Below, piece after piece: positions 37,540 through 48,905 of a stretch of DNA of 64,000 bases. The DNA comes from Brachypodius melanocephalos (taxonomy: Eukaryota; Chordata; Aves; Passeriformes; Pycnonotidae). Location: NCBI GenBank assembly GCA_013398615.1, contig VZSR01000393.1:3410888-3474887 (forward strand), written 5' to 3'. The notes beneath the pieces are model-generated. The model saw only the letters and a list, made by a program, of their open reading frames with translations. It made no database searches and was not told where the DNA came from. Both the position numbers and the translations under genes were made by a program. Position 1 is the stretch's first letter; each line of letters begins with the position of its first letter.

Positions 37540-37755
37540 AAAATAAACTGAGGAGTGAAAGGAGGATTAGGGTCAGGCTGATGTGGAGAGCATCAGTTGC
37601 ACTGCAGTCCATTTTGGATTTCTTGCAGGTACACACTTGTAACCTCAGTTCTGTGGTGTTGGTCAGAGGGGGCTTTCCAGAATCTGTCACTGAGATGGGG
37701 ATGTTGTAATTGGCCTTTTTCAGGTTCTGAAGCAGGATGACCTGGGCATGGGTAT
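37540..37755 (-). CDS. CDH13: CDH13 penultimate exon, end of EC5 and GPI-attachment signal
   Basis: This 216-bp exon starts after a CTTTGCAG acceptor. It encodes THAQVILLQNLKKANYNIPI, then VTDSGKPP and the paired-cysteine segment ending KKSKMDC, followed by SATDALHISL and a run of Leu/Ile. That hydrophobic tail with no cytoplasmic domain is the GPI-attachment signal that sets T-cadherin apart from classical cadherins. I place the exon end at 37540, where the minus strand reads TTT T|GTAAGT, a perfect consensus donor. The final T joins GT of the last exon to give Cys. Without splicing the frame runs on to TAA at 37519-37517, giving a polar tail after Cys. There is one further sequon (NTT). Confidence is high for the protein and good for this donor as the main one. 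Confidence 0.93.
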
Positions 37756-38905
37756 CTGCAAAGGATGAGGGGAGAATTAACCAAGGGTTGGCTGCTTGGA
37801 AGGGTGAAGGAACCTGCAAGCAGCATCAGACATGCCAGTTAGTCATGGAAATCAGGAAGAAAATGAGAATACACTAAGAAAAAACCAAAATAACTGAACT
37901 GGAGGGAAGAGACAGTACTGAAATTCTTTCATGGGCTGAAATCTAACCACAAATTTATTCCAAACACCACCAAAAGGAGAGACTTGTTTAAATACAAAGT
38001 AAATAGAAAATAAACGCCTCTTTTGTTTAAATACATTATTTGGTCTGTAAATTATCTGCAGAAGTTGCCTGTGAAAACTAATATACCATTGAAATACTAG
38101 GGCATGTCACCCCCAAAACAACAAGAAGAGATAATAAATTTGCTTGCCAAAGGAAAAAATAATCAAAATAACCCTTCTTGCTGGGAAGTACAGGCAAAGC
38201 TGCTGAACCACTCCCATAATTTCCCTGAGAAGGCAAGGAAGGGCAGTAAAACCCCTTCCAAATCCACAGACCGGCTCCTCCCCTTTGTCCTGCAGGCAGG
38301 GACAGCCATCACATCCACCTCTATTTTTTTCTAAGACTATGACATGAACTAAAAGATTGGAGAGTGGCAGAGAAAAATAATACATTCCAGAAAAGAAAGA
38401 GGAATAATCTACATTGAGAAGAAATGTTGTACTCTGTGCCCACAATTCAACAAACAAACCTTCTACAACTTCATGATCCTCTTACCAATGGTGTAAGGCC
38501 CCTGTGCATTGGGGTATTTTATTTGTGAAGTGTTTAAATACTTAAAATTAGGAGGTTTTTCAATTACATTGCTAAAGCCCACACAAAGCTTTCATGCTGT
38601 CCTATAGCAAAGCCTTGTGCACCTCGTGCAAATATATTGTATGCCATGAGACACAGTAATCTTCACAAAATTAGCAGTCATTAGGAGCCCCTCATTAATG
38701 CAAAACTGAAAGAAGAAAATTCAGCCAACATAACAAGAAAAGAAGTTCCAGGTTTCAGAACTGGTGTGTTCCACAGGCACAGGGTCCATCCTACAAACCC
38801 CTTATGCAAAACCCCTCCTAAAATTCCCCCAGTGCCTCGGGGGGAGTAGCCTGGGATGGAAGAGTGGGAGGAATAAACACACAAAAATCAAAGTTGCAGC
38901 CTTAC
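37756..38905 (-). other. CDH13: CDH13 short intron (1.15 kb) within EC5
   Basis: The intron is bounded by GTAAGG at 38905-38900 and an acceptor ending TTTGCAG at 37756. It is far shorter than its neighbours. I see no repeat or internal exon in it. Confidence 0.93.
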
Positions 38906-39139
38906 TGTTGAGCCTGTTGATTCTCCACAACTTTTCTGGGCCGGATTGCTTGCTGAGCTCGAATTTGAAAGGATCTGTGTTGGGATGAAGGTCTTTGTCT
39001 GATGCTCCTAGAACCACTACCCTGAGGTCTTTGGCATCATCACAGACTTTTGCCAGCGTTGGATAAAGGGATGGGACGTTGTCATTGACATCCTCCAAGG
39101 TGATGTGCAAAGTCCCTGTACCAGTAGCAGGAGGGTTAC
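38906..39139 (-). CDS. CDH13: CDH13 internal exon, EC4/EC5 junction and first half of EC5
   Basis: This 234-bp exon begins GT AAC CCT CCT, so the split codon with the previous exon is Gly and the join reads DSG-NPPATGTG. It contains LEDVNDN, the calcium-binding linker between EC4 and EC5, followed by VCDDAKDLRVVVLGASDKDL, a signature stretch of T-cadherin EC5. The acceptor is a T-rich tract ending TGTAG. The donor is GTAAGG at 38905-38900. The last base, A, joins AT of the next exon to make Asn (RLN-NTH), which also creates an N-glycosylation sequon. EC5 is the membrane-proximal repeat. The upstream intron is 9.6 kb and the downstream intron only 1.15 kb. No frameshift or stop is present. Confidence 0.96.
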
Positions 39140-39682
39140 CTACAGGAAAAAAACCAAACATCTGTTTATTAAATCACATTTCCATAAACTCTTGCTCCTA
39201 TTTGCACCTACAGGCTTGCAAAGGGAAATAATTTTTATTGTTCTTACCTCTTTTATATGGAAATTATTGCTTAAAATACCTGATGAGTCACTCCCGTAAA
39301 TTCATTGCTGATTTTCAGAATGAAGCCTGCCTGATTCTCTACAGTTTGGAAAATTATTCTGAAGGAAACCTCTGGGAGAGGAATATTTTGAAGTTAAAAT
39401 GAGAGTAGGACATGAATAGATATCTGGAACAGAATCTGTTCATCAGCACATACTGAGAGGAAACACACTGGGAACCATCCCTCGGATGGATGGCACAGGA
39501 TTAAAAGAACCAAGAATAAGACAAGTAAGAGGAAAAGCGCCAGCAGAGAGGAATCAGGTTGTGTGGTGGGTGCCCAGGAGCAGAACAGCACCAGATCATT
39601 CCTAACAACCCCGAGGGCCACGTGCACTTGTGTCAGCAGAAGTGAAGCCTGTCAGAGGCAGCTCAGGGAGATGGGATGGGTT

Positions 39683-39699
39683 ATTTATTTATTTATTTG
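39683..39699. repeat. TTTA tetranucleotide repeat
   Basis: Four units of TTTA, short and near perfect, in a CDH13 intron. Confidence 0.85.
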
Positions 39700-42600
39700 C
39701 CCTTTCAAACCTTCTGCAGTGATTTGCCAGCTGCCTCAGCCCTGAGCCCAGAGCCAGCTGCAGAGGTGAGGGTGTTGTTTATTCCCCACGACAAGCTCTG
39801 TGCCAGGGCTGTGAGTGACAAAGCAGCCCCGGTGGCACTGGGGAGGCAGGGTTCGCCTGCTGGGAGTGGGACTGGGGCCAGCACCTCATTTCACAGGGGT
39901 CACCCAGGAGCTGACAGGTGGTAATGACTGCAGGCACTGCAGCCTGTGTGCCATGCCTGAGCCACACACTGCCTCCAGCCCAAAGCACAGCAGCTCCTTT
40001 CAGCTCCCTTAAAATCACCTCAAAGTTTCCTGAATGCACTTTTTTGTCCTTTATTGTGGCCGGCACTAACGAGGTCTCATCTGAAATGTTGCACTCCTGG
40101 GTTGTTTATTCCTATTTTTTTTTCTGGTTTAGCACGAGGAACTGTGATCCCTGCCCTTCCCTGAGCATAAACCCTTTCAGAATGGATTCGAGAGGCTGCA
40201 CTTAACCTGTGCAGCGCCGGGGCAAGGTGCCACAGCATCCACAGCCTTGCAAGAGGTTCCCTTCAGCACCATCACCCTGCCCTCAGCAGCCCAACAACCC
40301 GGGCTTTGAAAGGAAAGTTATCCCTATTGAATAAACCCAGCTATTGCTGTGCCGGGAGAGCATCCCAAGGCAGAAGCAAGCAGCCCATGGTGTGGATCTG
40401 ATAAAGTGCTGCCCGCAGCAGAACGCAATTAGTCCTTTCAATAACAAATGTTACTAATGGTGACACCTCATCTGTTCCCTGCTGCACAGAAATGCATCAC
40501 AAAGGCAGAACGTTCATCCTTCTCCAGCCTTGCCCTCCCTTCTCAGCTGGCACTTTGTCATCGGAAGGGTTGGGGTTGAGTTCTTTTTAATGAAAAAGAA
40601 ACTATTTTTCACTTTTTATTGGACTAATTGAATTTACAGAAAGGCTCCAACGCGTTTTTTGTTCTTGATATATTATTAAGTAAAGTCATACGGCAGAATG
40701 GATGAAAAGACATTCTAGTATTTGAAATATGATCATAAAAGCCAGCCTTTCATGCACTTAATTAAACTGCTGTCTTTAATTTTGAATGCATTATTTCCAC
40801 ACTGGACTGATAATGTCTTATGCACTGCCCTTCTTATCTTTCTCTGGAGTCAGTAATATTAAAATCTGCCTTTTGAAATGGAGAAGCCAACAGCATTATG
40901 GATGTCCTGCTATTTTGTCACACACAGACACGGCTGCGTTTTCCCTGCCATGCAAATGTTTCCCTCTTTGTATGGTTCAGGGGCTGGGCAAATATTACAC
41001 ACAAAATAAAAGAGAGAAAGGAAATTGCTCCTGTCCATTTCAATGACTTATTCTCTGCTTGGTTTGTTTAGACTGATTTAAACCAAAAAAAACCCCTTTT
41101 TGTTGATTTATGAAGACCTCCAAAAATGAAACAAGCAAATGTCAGGGTCATAAACTGGAGCTTGTTAACACACGTCATAAAAATGTAACAAGAAATGAAT
41201 CAAGGAAAAATGGTCAAAACTCATCCATTGGGAATATATGACTTTCATAAATTTGATGGTATTATGCTGTTGAAATAATTCAGAATCCCATGATCTCCAG
41301 ACACTTTTGATTTGGAAAAGAAAGTTACCCATAGAATATTTTAATTCTGAAGTCAAACTTTTAATTTGATTAATTTGATTGTCAAACCTTATGGCTGAAG
41401 GCAGAATTAATGAGCAAAGCAAGACCTAAAGGGCCCAACAATCCTCAGGAGCAGCTTTTCCAAAGAGCTCTGATCCCATTTTCCACTGGCCAGAACTGGC
41501 CACCCCTCCTGAGCATGGACACTTTAAATATTTGAGTGTCCTTGGAGCCATTGGGAACAGAGAGAATTCCAAACTCCCAGAAGTGGCACATCTGGGAGTA
41601 TACCATGGCAATCACAGGAGTGAAACAGCACCACTGGATTGTGCAAAAGCTGCTGAAACATAGGCTGAAGGATGGATAACTTCATAGTGAAATAAAGTGG
41701 TGGTGAAGTGAGCCTCCAGTGCAAGGGGCTGTTACCAGGAAATGTGGATTTTAAATCGGATTTTAGTGCTAGCAGAACAAATGACCGTGTGGCTACCTCC
41801 ACTCCAAAAAAATTAGTTTGAAAAGAAACATTCTAGAAAAAGGTACTTTGTATACTTTTAACGCTTGAATCTCAATGAAAAGCTGCACAGAATAATATCA
41901 GAATTATTAATGTGAAGTCACAGGACTTACACCCTGCTCTTCAACCAAGGACTCTGAGAACAGGGCTCTCCATGCTTCCTAAAGATGCTCCTCTGAGAAT
42001 CTAAACACAAATTTCTGTCCCATCCCTCACACTGGGTGTTTTTGGTTTTTTTTTCCCCTCCATATGCTGTTTTTCTGCTCAGCAAATCCACGTGTGCAGC
42101 TTTGGCAGCAGTGCTCTCCCTGCAGGCAGGGATCCCATGCACACAGCGCTGCTCCACCCCATTCCATGCTCAGGATGAGCTCCATCAACGCTTCAGCCAA
42201 AGCAAATGGGACCAGCACAGGGGGAAGACACCAAAATCTGGGAGTGCTGCTCACGGACCTGCTCTCCTCAAAGCCATGCGCTGACATTTTGTCCCTGACT
42301 CCCCACAAATTCAAATCCCCTATGCATTTTCCATATATATTAACATATAGATGCTTCGTAAAATAATATAAAATAAATAATCTCCCAAAGTTACAACCCT
42401 TCATTCATCCCCTGGGATAATACATGCAGCTCCTGCTTTTTGAGTAATTACATTTCAAAAGAGCACAGCTCTTTCAGCATATCAAATTGCTACTGACATA
42501 TGCCATCCGTCTTAAATACTGTTTTCAGCATTCTAATTTCTTTTTCTAATCATGAGTCCATGATGACAAATTAAAACAATATTTTGTGTGCAATTCATAT

Positions 42601-42705
42601 TTTACTGAAATCTAAAATGGCAAGAAAAGGATGAGTCTTCGATTTATTTTCTCTTCTCAATTAATACAGCAATTAAGATAAGGGGTATAAAACCGGCTTA
42701 ATTGG

Positions 42706-42719
42706 GTTGCCATGGTAAC
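42706..42719. promoter_or_regulatory. RFX-type X-box palindrome in intron
   Basis: The sequence GTTGCCATGGTAAC is a nearly perfect inverted repeat matching the consensus for RFX factors, which control ciliary and MHC class II genes. It sits in about 370 bases of AT-rich, non-repetitive sequence that resembles a conserved intronic enhancer. Binding is inferred from motif only. Confidence 0.5.
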
Positions 42720-45700
42720 TAATTGCCTGATTTCTTCAAAAATAGTATGTTTTAGGTGGAATCAATCTCTGGTAATTTAATTACGTACATCATGGAGTGA
42801 GAAGGCAGGTTAGATACATGTAAGGAAAAGTTCTAATTGCAAACTGCCAAACGTCTCTTTGTTACTCCAGCTCTCTCTGGGTGTTGTGTGCTCCTGCTCA
42901 TCACACAGAACACAGAACAGTAAGTTTCCTTGCTAATGATTAGCAGTGCCAAGGCCTGCCCAATAAATGGGATTCAGGATTGCTCGGGTTCAGCTGCTCC
43001 TTGGAAACACGGGAAAAAGTGAAAACCCGATTCGCTCTTTCTAATTTTGCTCAGGAAAGCCGAAACAGTGTTAATTTGTAGATAATATAGATTATTATTT
43101 ATTATATTGCTCATAAGTGCAATTGGCCCCAGTGAGAGAAGGTCAAAGTTGTTTTTTTCTTAATCTGGCCAGTGTAGCTCAAGGCAAACCCAAACCTCAC
43201 AACTAAAATGACTTTTAGTGATGTTCATTCTCTTTGTTTAGTTCAGCAGAAGCTCTTACATTCCCAGTTTTTTTCCCAGGAGCTCCCTGGTGATAGGAAT
43301 GGCAGGGAGGGAAGGTGGGATGCTCACACTGGAGCAGATTCTCTCTCTGGGAGAACATTTCTCCCTGGATTTAGCTGGGACCCCACGGAGGTGGCAGGAG
43401 AAAAGTGGAATCCAACTTCAGCTTGCATTTAACCCAACCAGCAAGATCAGTGTGTCACCATTTGTCACCAGGGAACAACACAGGTGGATTTCCACGAGTC
43501 AAGCAACCAAAAATAACCAAAGATTCTGTTTTTAAAGAGATAGAAAAAGGCTCCACAATGGGATATTAATTCCACAAAAAACCAGTGATTACTGCATGAG
43601 TAAGGTAAATCTGAGGATAAATTATTATTCATTATTCCTCTAAAAGGGAATGGAGAAATTAATTTTATCTTTTAAAGATTTTACACATTTTCCAGGTATT
43701 TTTCAGCTTCATCTCCAGCCATGGTTTCCTCCTCCCTTACTTTTTCTAGATTGTGACACAAACTCTCAGGACATAGAGGGGAAAAAAGAGTTTCTAGCAT
43801 GACTGAATGAGCAAAATACCCAGGTGTTCTGCTTTGTGATCCTCATCCCAAACTTCCAGTGAATAACAGAACCTGCAGGGTGACACCACAGCATGGCCAC
43901 AGAGCACATTTGGAATTTCCACACGGGTTTCTCAAACCCAAATGATTTCTCCTCTGTGCTTCACATGGGTGTGTTTGGCAGAAAAGCTCCCAAAAATGCT
44001 GTGACACCGCACTGGGTTCTGTGATTAGAGCGCTAAACCCAGGAAATAAAATGATCACCATTGTTGGCACTTTTGTTAATTGGATGAAACCTCCGACGTT
44101 TCCCAGGTTTGCATAAACCTGACTCTGCCCCATTATCAGCTCATTCTCAGATTAAACACAGTTCATGACACTTTAATGTGTTAACTCTGATGCATGGTGT
44201 TTCCTACCAGGGTTTAATTTCTTCTTTAATGGGCCAGAGACTCTATGTCCACACAGGTCTTTAATAAAAAGTTTTCAAATTCTAAAGATGCTGCGTTGAC
44301 CTTTTACTGAAATCAAATGTGCTGAGAAAATTAGGATATTTCTTCCAAGTAGTCCTTTTTAAAGTGTAATGCGCCCCCATAAAAGGTCAAAAAATTATTA
44401 TCTATAAATTAACACTGTTTCCATCAAATTTGCCGTTTGACGTTGTTTCAAACAATTGTTTCCCAAGGGTGTTTGGGAAGATACAGAAACTGTTTAGATC
44501 AGGAGTAACATAACTCATACTTTACCACCTTGAGCTGCAGTTAATTTGATAATGCTGAGAAATAACACCATAAAGGTCAAAAAAGAATCTCATAAAAATC
44601 TAACTTATTTCCTGCAGTGGAGTCACTCCATTTTCTGTGCCCCTTCCATTGTTCCTGTCCTACTGCTAAAGACCAGTTTGGTGACATCCCAAAAAAAAAA
44701 AAAAGATAAAGATGTGATGGATTTACACAAAGAACTGCCAAGCACAAAGCTCCAGGTTTTACTTGTGACAGAAATACCCAACACTTTACAGATAAAAACA
44801 TAAAATGCCCTGGCACTTGCTCCCTGCACTGAAGTGTAATAACAAGGCGTCAGTGCCTGCTGGAGCTGCTGACAGAGTCTCTACCGACATCAGCAAAGAG
44901 ACATGGAAAAAAGATCACTGTGGAGTTTGTTTCCAGCTGTCTCCACCCCTCACCCAGGACAGCACTCGAATTTAAGGTCATTTTATAAAGAGATGAGCAC
45001 AGAACACAATGGGACAACAGAAACTTTTCTGTAAGGAGGTAAACTCTGATGCCATAACACTGAATAATATCTGTATTTATCTTTAGCATATGTCTAAGGT
45101 ACAAGGCTTTACGTGATTTTAGAGTGATTGACTATAAATTCTGTTAAAAATTATCACAGATCTTGTAGTGTCTGTTCTGCTGGGAGCTGCTCTGGGCTCC
45201 AACTCCCAGTGCTGGGCTGTGCCCTGGGCATTGCCTGAGCTCTCTGTATTTCCAGAGAGGAAAGGAAAGCCTGTGACAGCTCAGACTTCCTCAGTGCCTG
45301 TGCCAGCACAGCTAAGATTTGACTCAGAGATAAGCTGAGAGGCCAAAGGAAATAAAAACCTCCACTGAACACTTTTTGAAAAATTAATTTCTGCTCAAGT
45401 GTTTCTTTTTTACCTCTCACCCCCTTTTCACCGTAAGTCTGTTAGCCCAAGCAAATGACTTGCTGGATTGGAAATGCCTCTAAATTTTCACTTTATTGCC
45501 CTATTTCATTCGGCAACTCTTAATCCTGCCTTTGGCTGCCCTCTCACTGAGAAGTCCCAGGCACATTCACTGGTGTTAGACAGGCTCCACTGATTAACCT
45601 AAAGAGAGAGATCTGCAGGCTGTGGACAATGCTGCTCTCAGGAGATGCTGACAGTTACATTCAATCTGATTTTTCCCCCTTTTTAAGTTAACATAACCTT

Positions 45701-48096
45701 CTTTTGGAGTCCTGAAATAATCCTGTATTCATTTCATATCATTCTCCCACAGTCTGCCTTCCCATCCAATGCAATATTTCATGTTGGACATTGCTCTGAT
45801 GGTTGAAGGGATAAAGGGAGTCTCCCAGCTGGGCTGGTTCACATTGTCAGTGGCATGGAAACAAGTTTGGAAACATTTCCCAGGGATACTGTCAGTCCCA
45901 GCTGTCCCTGCAGGGGACAAGGCACATCCCCAACCTGTTGAGGTCAACCCTAAAACTTCCTTGGCTGCTCTAGCCACAGAGTGTTGGATTATACTCTTTT
46001 TTGACTTAGAGATGGGGTAACTGAGAGGTATTTTAAAAACTTCTATTTTATTTTCAGTCTCGTGTGAAGGGTGAGACAGTACAGATGTTATAATTTATGA
46101 TATTGCAATCAGAAGCCAACTATTTCTTAATTACAACACATTATAAGTGTTTCTATCAGCTTCTGCCACACAATGCTGCTAATGTTTCTAAAGTCAATCA
46201 TCTAAAATTACCCCTCGTGGGTCCCACTACAATCCATCTTTCATTGCTCTATTTCTCCAAAATATCCAGTCCATTTGCAAGGTCATAATTTGAAACTTAT
46301 TTCTAGTTCAATTCCACTCAACAATGTCTGTCCTGTTCCTGTCCCGTGGCATTTCTAAGTCAGCACACTTTATCCCACAGTTTGCACACAGATGCACAAG
46401 ACTGTGTGAGCCTTCTGCCAGGCTTTGGGAATTCTCCACAAATCCATTTCCCACATTTCTTCCTCTCTCTTGGTATGCAATTGATTGGTATTTATTGGTA
46501 ATGCAATAGCAATAGTTATTGTTTTAGGTTTAATTTCTATTGGAGTATTGTAAGTTATTGAGTTATTCATCCAGGCCAGCAGAAATTTTTCCCACTTCCC
46601 TTCCCATCTCCAAGTCTAATGTGCTCCCCAAGCTGCCTGGTAATTAATCCAGAGGTGATGCAGGGCACGAGGTTAATATCAGCTAATTAAGTTCTGCTGT
46701 TTATTCCCACTGCCATGCACATGGCAGGAGGGCAGTGCTCTGAAATGATCATTATTCACACCTCAGCATGGCAGCCCAAGGTGCACACGTGTGGTTTGTA
46801 ATCGTTGCATGCACAGGAGTCAATAATGCTGGACAAGATGAACTCCTGCACTGACAGAGCTGCACAACCACAAATAAACACAATTACAGGGGCAGGAATC
46901 AGGTGTTGGCTCAGAACTCGGAGTGAACAGGATTCTCTTCTCTCATTTTTCCAGAATGAAAAAAAAAAAATAAAAAAACAACCCAAACAAAAATCTGAGA
47001 ATTCAAAGCAGTGAAGTTCTGGGCTTACAATAAATGAGCAAGACCCCAGCATGCAGCATGAAGGTGTCCCCCAAAATCCACATTACTCAGGCTGGTTCCT
47101 GTAGTCAAGAACACTCATTTCCTTTCTCCATCTATTCCCTTTGACAATATCTGACTTCACCTTTAAAACACAGCTTTGTCCTTTGGGTAACCCCTCAGTG
47201 ATATCCCAAATTTTTACTTTCATTGTGAGATGATATTTCCCAAGGCACCTGATTTTAAGACGCATTAAAAAAGAAAGAAAAAATCCAGTAGCAAGCAAAA
47301 TACAGAAATACATTTGGTACTACATTTCTCCCCAGAAATTTCCAAAGGAAAATATGTATATTAATGTATAAGTAAATCATCACCTCAGCAGATTTTTTTT
47401 TTCTATTACACTTAAGGCAATATTTTCATTCTCCTGTCAGGCCCTGCAAATGTTCCCTGAGTCATGTGCTAACAAAAATGTAGAATTACTCTCTTAAAAA
47501 GAGCATTTTACAATTCATCACCAGATCTAAGCCAGCTGCAGCTGTGAAAAAGTGTTAGCATATTAGCTGTTAAATTACAGGCAAATCTTTTATTTATTTT
47601 GTGCCTTTAGCTCAGGAGATTTGGAACATTCAGGGTTTTCTCTTTCTTCCTCTGCTCCAAAGTCACTCTCTGAATTTTCCCTAGATAGATTAATTTGGAT
47701 TCTATTTGACAGGAGGAACTTCAGTACACACAATATGTAAAAATTGTTGCATTTTAACAAGGGGTTTAGTTATGTTTTTATTGTCACTGCTATTGTATTG
47801 AATAGATTTTAATCCAGCATATCAAGGATGAATTGTTATTGGTATTTAATTGCCTCAGGCACACTGACTGCTCAAATATTGTGAAGAAATTAACTCAGAT
47901 TGGGATGATTTATTACATTTCCAAGAATCCTTCTATACTAATTACACCTAGCATTAAGGAATCCGTGTAGGAATTAATGAATGAGGTATAAACCTAAATT
48001 AAAACTGTTATAAATTTGAAATTTTAACTTAATTCCTCTTTCTTTTGTTTTCCAGAATGGTCTCTGATACATTTGGGTGGCCAGGTAGAGAAGTGC

Positions 48097-48604
48097 TGTT
48101 GGAACCCTGGGCACTGAGAATTTCAGCCTTTCTGTGCTGCCAGGCACTGACCCCCAAGCAAACCCTGCATTGACCTGAGGCCATGGAGAAGGCTCCCAAA
48201 ATTGAGTGACAGCGCTGGGATTGTGGGTGTGGGGTTTGAATAGAAGTGTGTGACATCACAGGGTGGAAAACTTAGAGTTTAAGGGTTTAGAATATAGTAA
48301 TATATATAAAAAACAAGATGGAAGGTTTAGGGCAGAGGCTGAGTCCTTTCTCTTTCACCTTCTTCTCCATGGGTCTGGGTGGTGATTTGTAATTGGATAG
48401 AAAAATCCGCATTGCAGGCCATGGGTTTTTGGTTATTGGGTTAAAAGTAAAAATAATTTAGGTGTCATTTCTTAATTGGACAGTTTGTTCTTAAAAGGCC
48501 TTGTAGAGAAAGATGGGGGCCATTTTTCACTTTGTTAGCTAGAACTCCCAGCTTGTGAGACTGTACCACAGATAAGAATTAATAAACATCTCAGTCCGAA
48601 CACA
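48097..48604 (+). mobile_element. Probable ERVL-type LTR
   Basis: The element begins TGTTGGAACCCTGGGCACTG and ends AATAAACATCTCAGTCCGAA followed by CACA, so a polyadenylation hexamer sits near the 3' edge as expected for an LTR. Its start matches that of the element at 56900 (TGTYGGAACCC), and the middle sections share a TTT-AGG-TTTA and CTTCTTCTCCAT-type stretch. I could not find a clean target duplication. It ends about 160 bases from the EC4 exon donor, inside the intron. Confidence 0.6.
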
Positions 48605-48762
48605 AAAAATCATCTCTAGAGCATTTAATCCTGACTCTGACAGAAAAGAACATAAAAAAACCAACAAAGTGCTGCAGCTCGTGGCTAATTTTACCCGTGC
48701 AGTTTTCAGAGCAGAGCATTTGAAGCAGGAAATGCAGGGTTTCACCTCCGCTGGGTACTCAC

Positions 48763-48905
48763 CACTGTCGATGGCCAGGAACAGCGCAGTGTAGACGTTG
48801 TTGTGCACGAAGGGAGATTCCCTGTCCAGCACCGCCGTGGTGCCAACGGTGCCGTTGGTGGGGTTGATTTCCAGCCACCCTGCTGGGTCCTTGTACACTG
48901 AGTAC
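48763..48905 (-). CDS. CDH13: CDH13 internal exon, end of cadherin repeat EC4
   Basis: This 143-bp exon encodes part of T-cadherin, a calcium-dependent adhesion protein held on the outer cell surface by a GPI anchor. Read on the minus strand it gives RYSVYKDPAGWLEINPTNGT, then the LDRE calcium-binding motif, and ends LAIDSG, which is the usual end of a cadherin EC4 repeat. The acceptor is a pyrimidine-rich stretch ending CAG just above 48905. The donor is GTGAGT at 48762-48757. The exon starts with the last base of an Arg codon and ends with the first G of a Gly codon, completed by GT of the next exon. An N-glycosylation sequon (NGT) is present. The wording matches human CDH13 as I remember it far better than classical cadherins. 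It is probably exon 11 if the human 14-exon numbering holds. Confidence 0.95.

Larger units (their letters stand above)
39140..48762 (-). other. CDH13: CDH13 intron (9.6 kb)
   Basis: The intron is bounded by GTGAGT at 48762 and an acceptor ending TGTAG at 39140. It contains an ERVL-like LTR near its 5' end, a short TTTA repeat at 39683-39699, and an AT-rich, non-repetitive block around 42480-42850 that holds a perfect X-box palindrome. I found no further exon. Confidence 0.9.

Noticed and set aside
37517..37755. Ending CDH13 at the TAA in the penultimate exon as the main form
   Set aside because: A perfect GTAAGT donor precedes it and a downstream exon restoring Cys-Leu-stop fits the known family ending better. 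Kept only as a possible variant.
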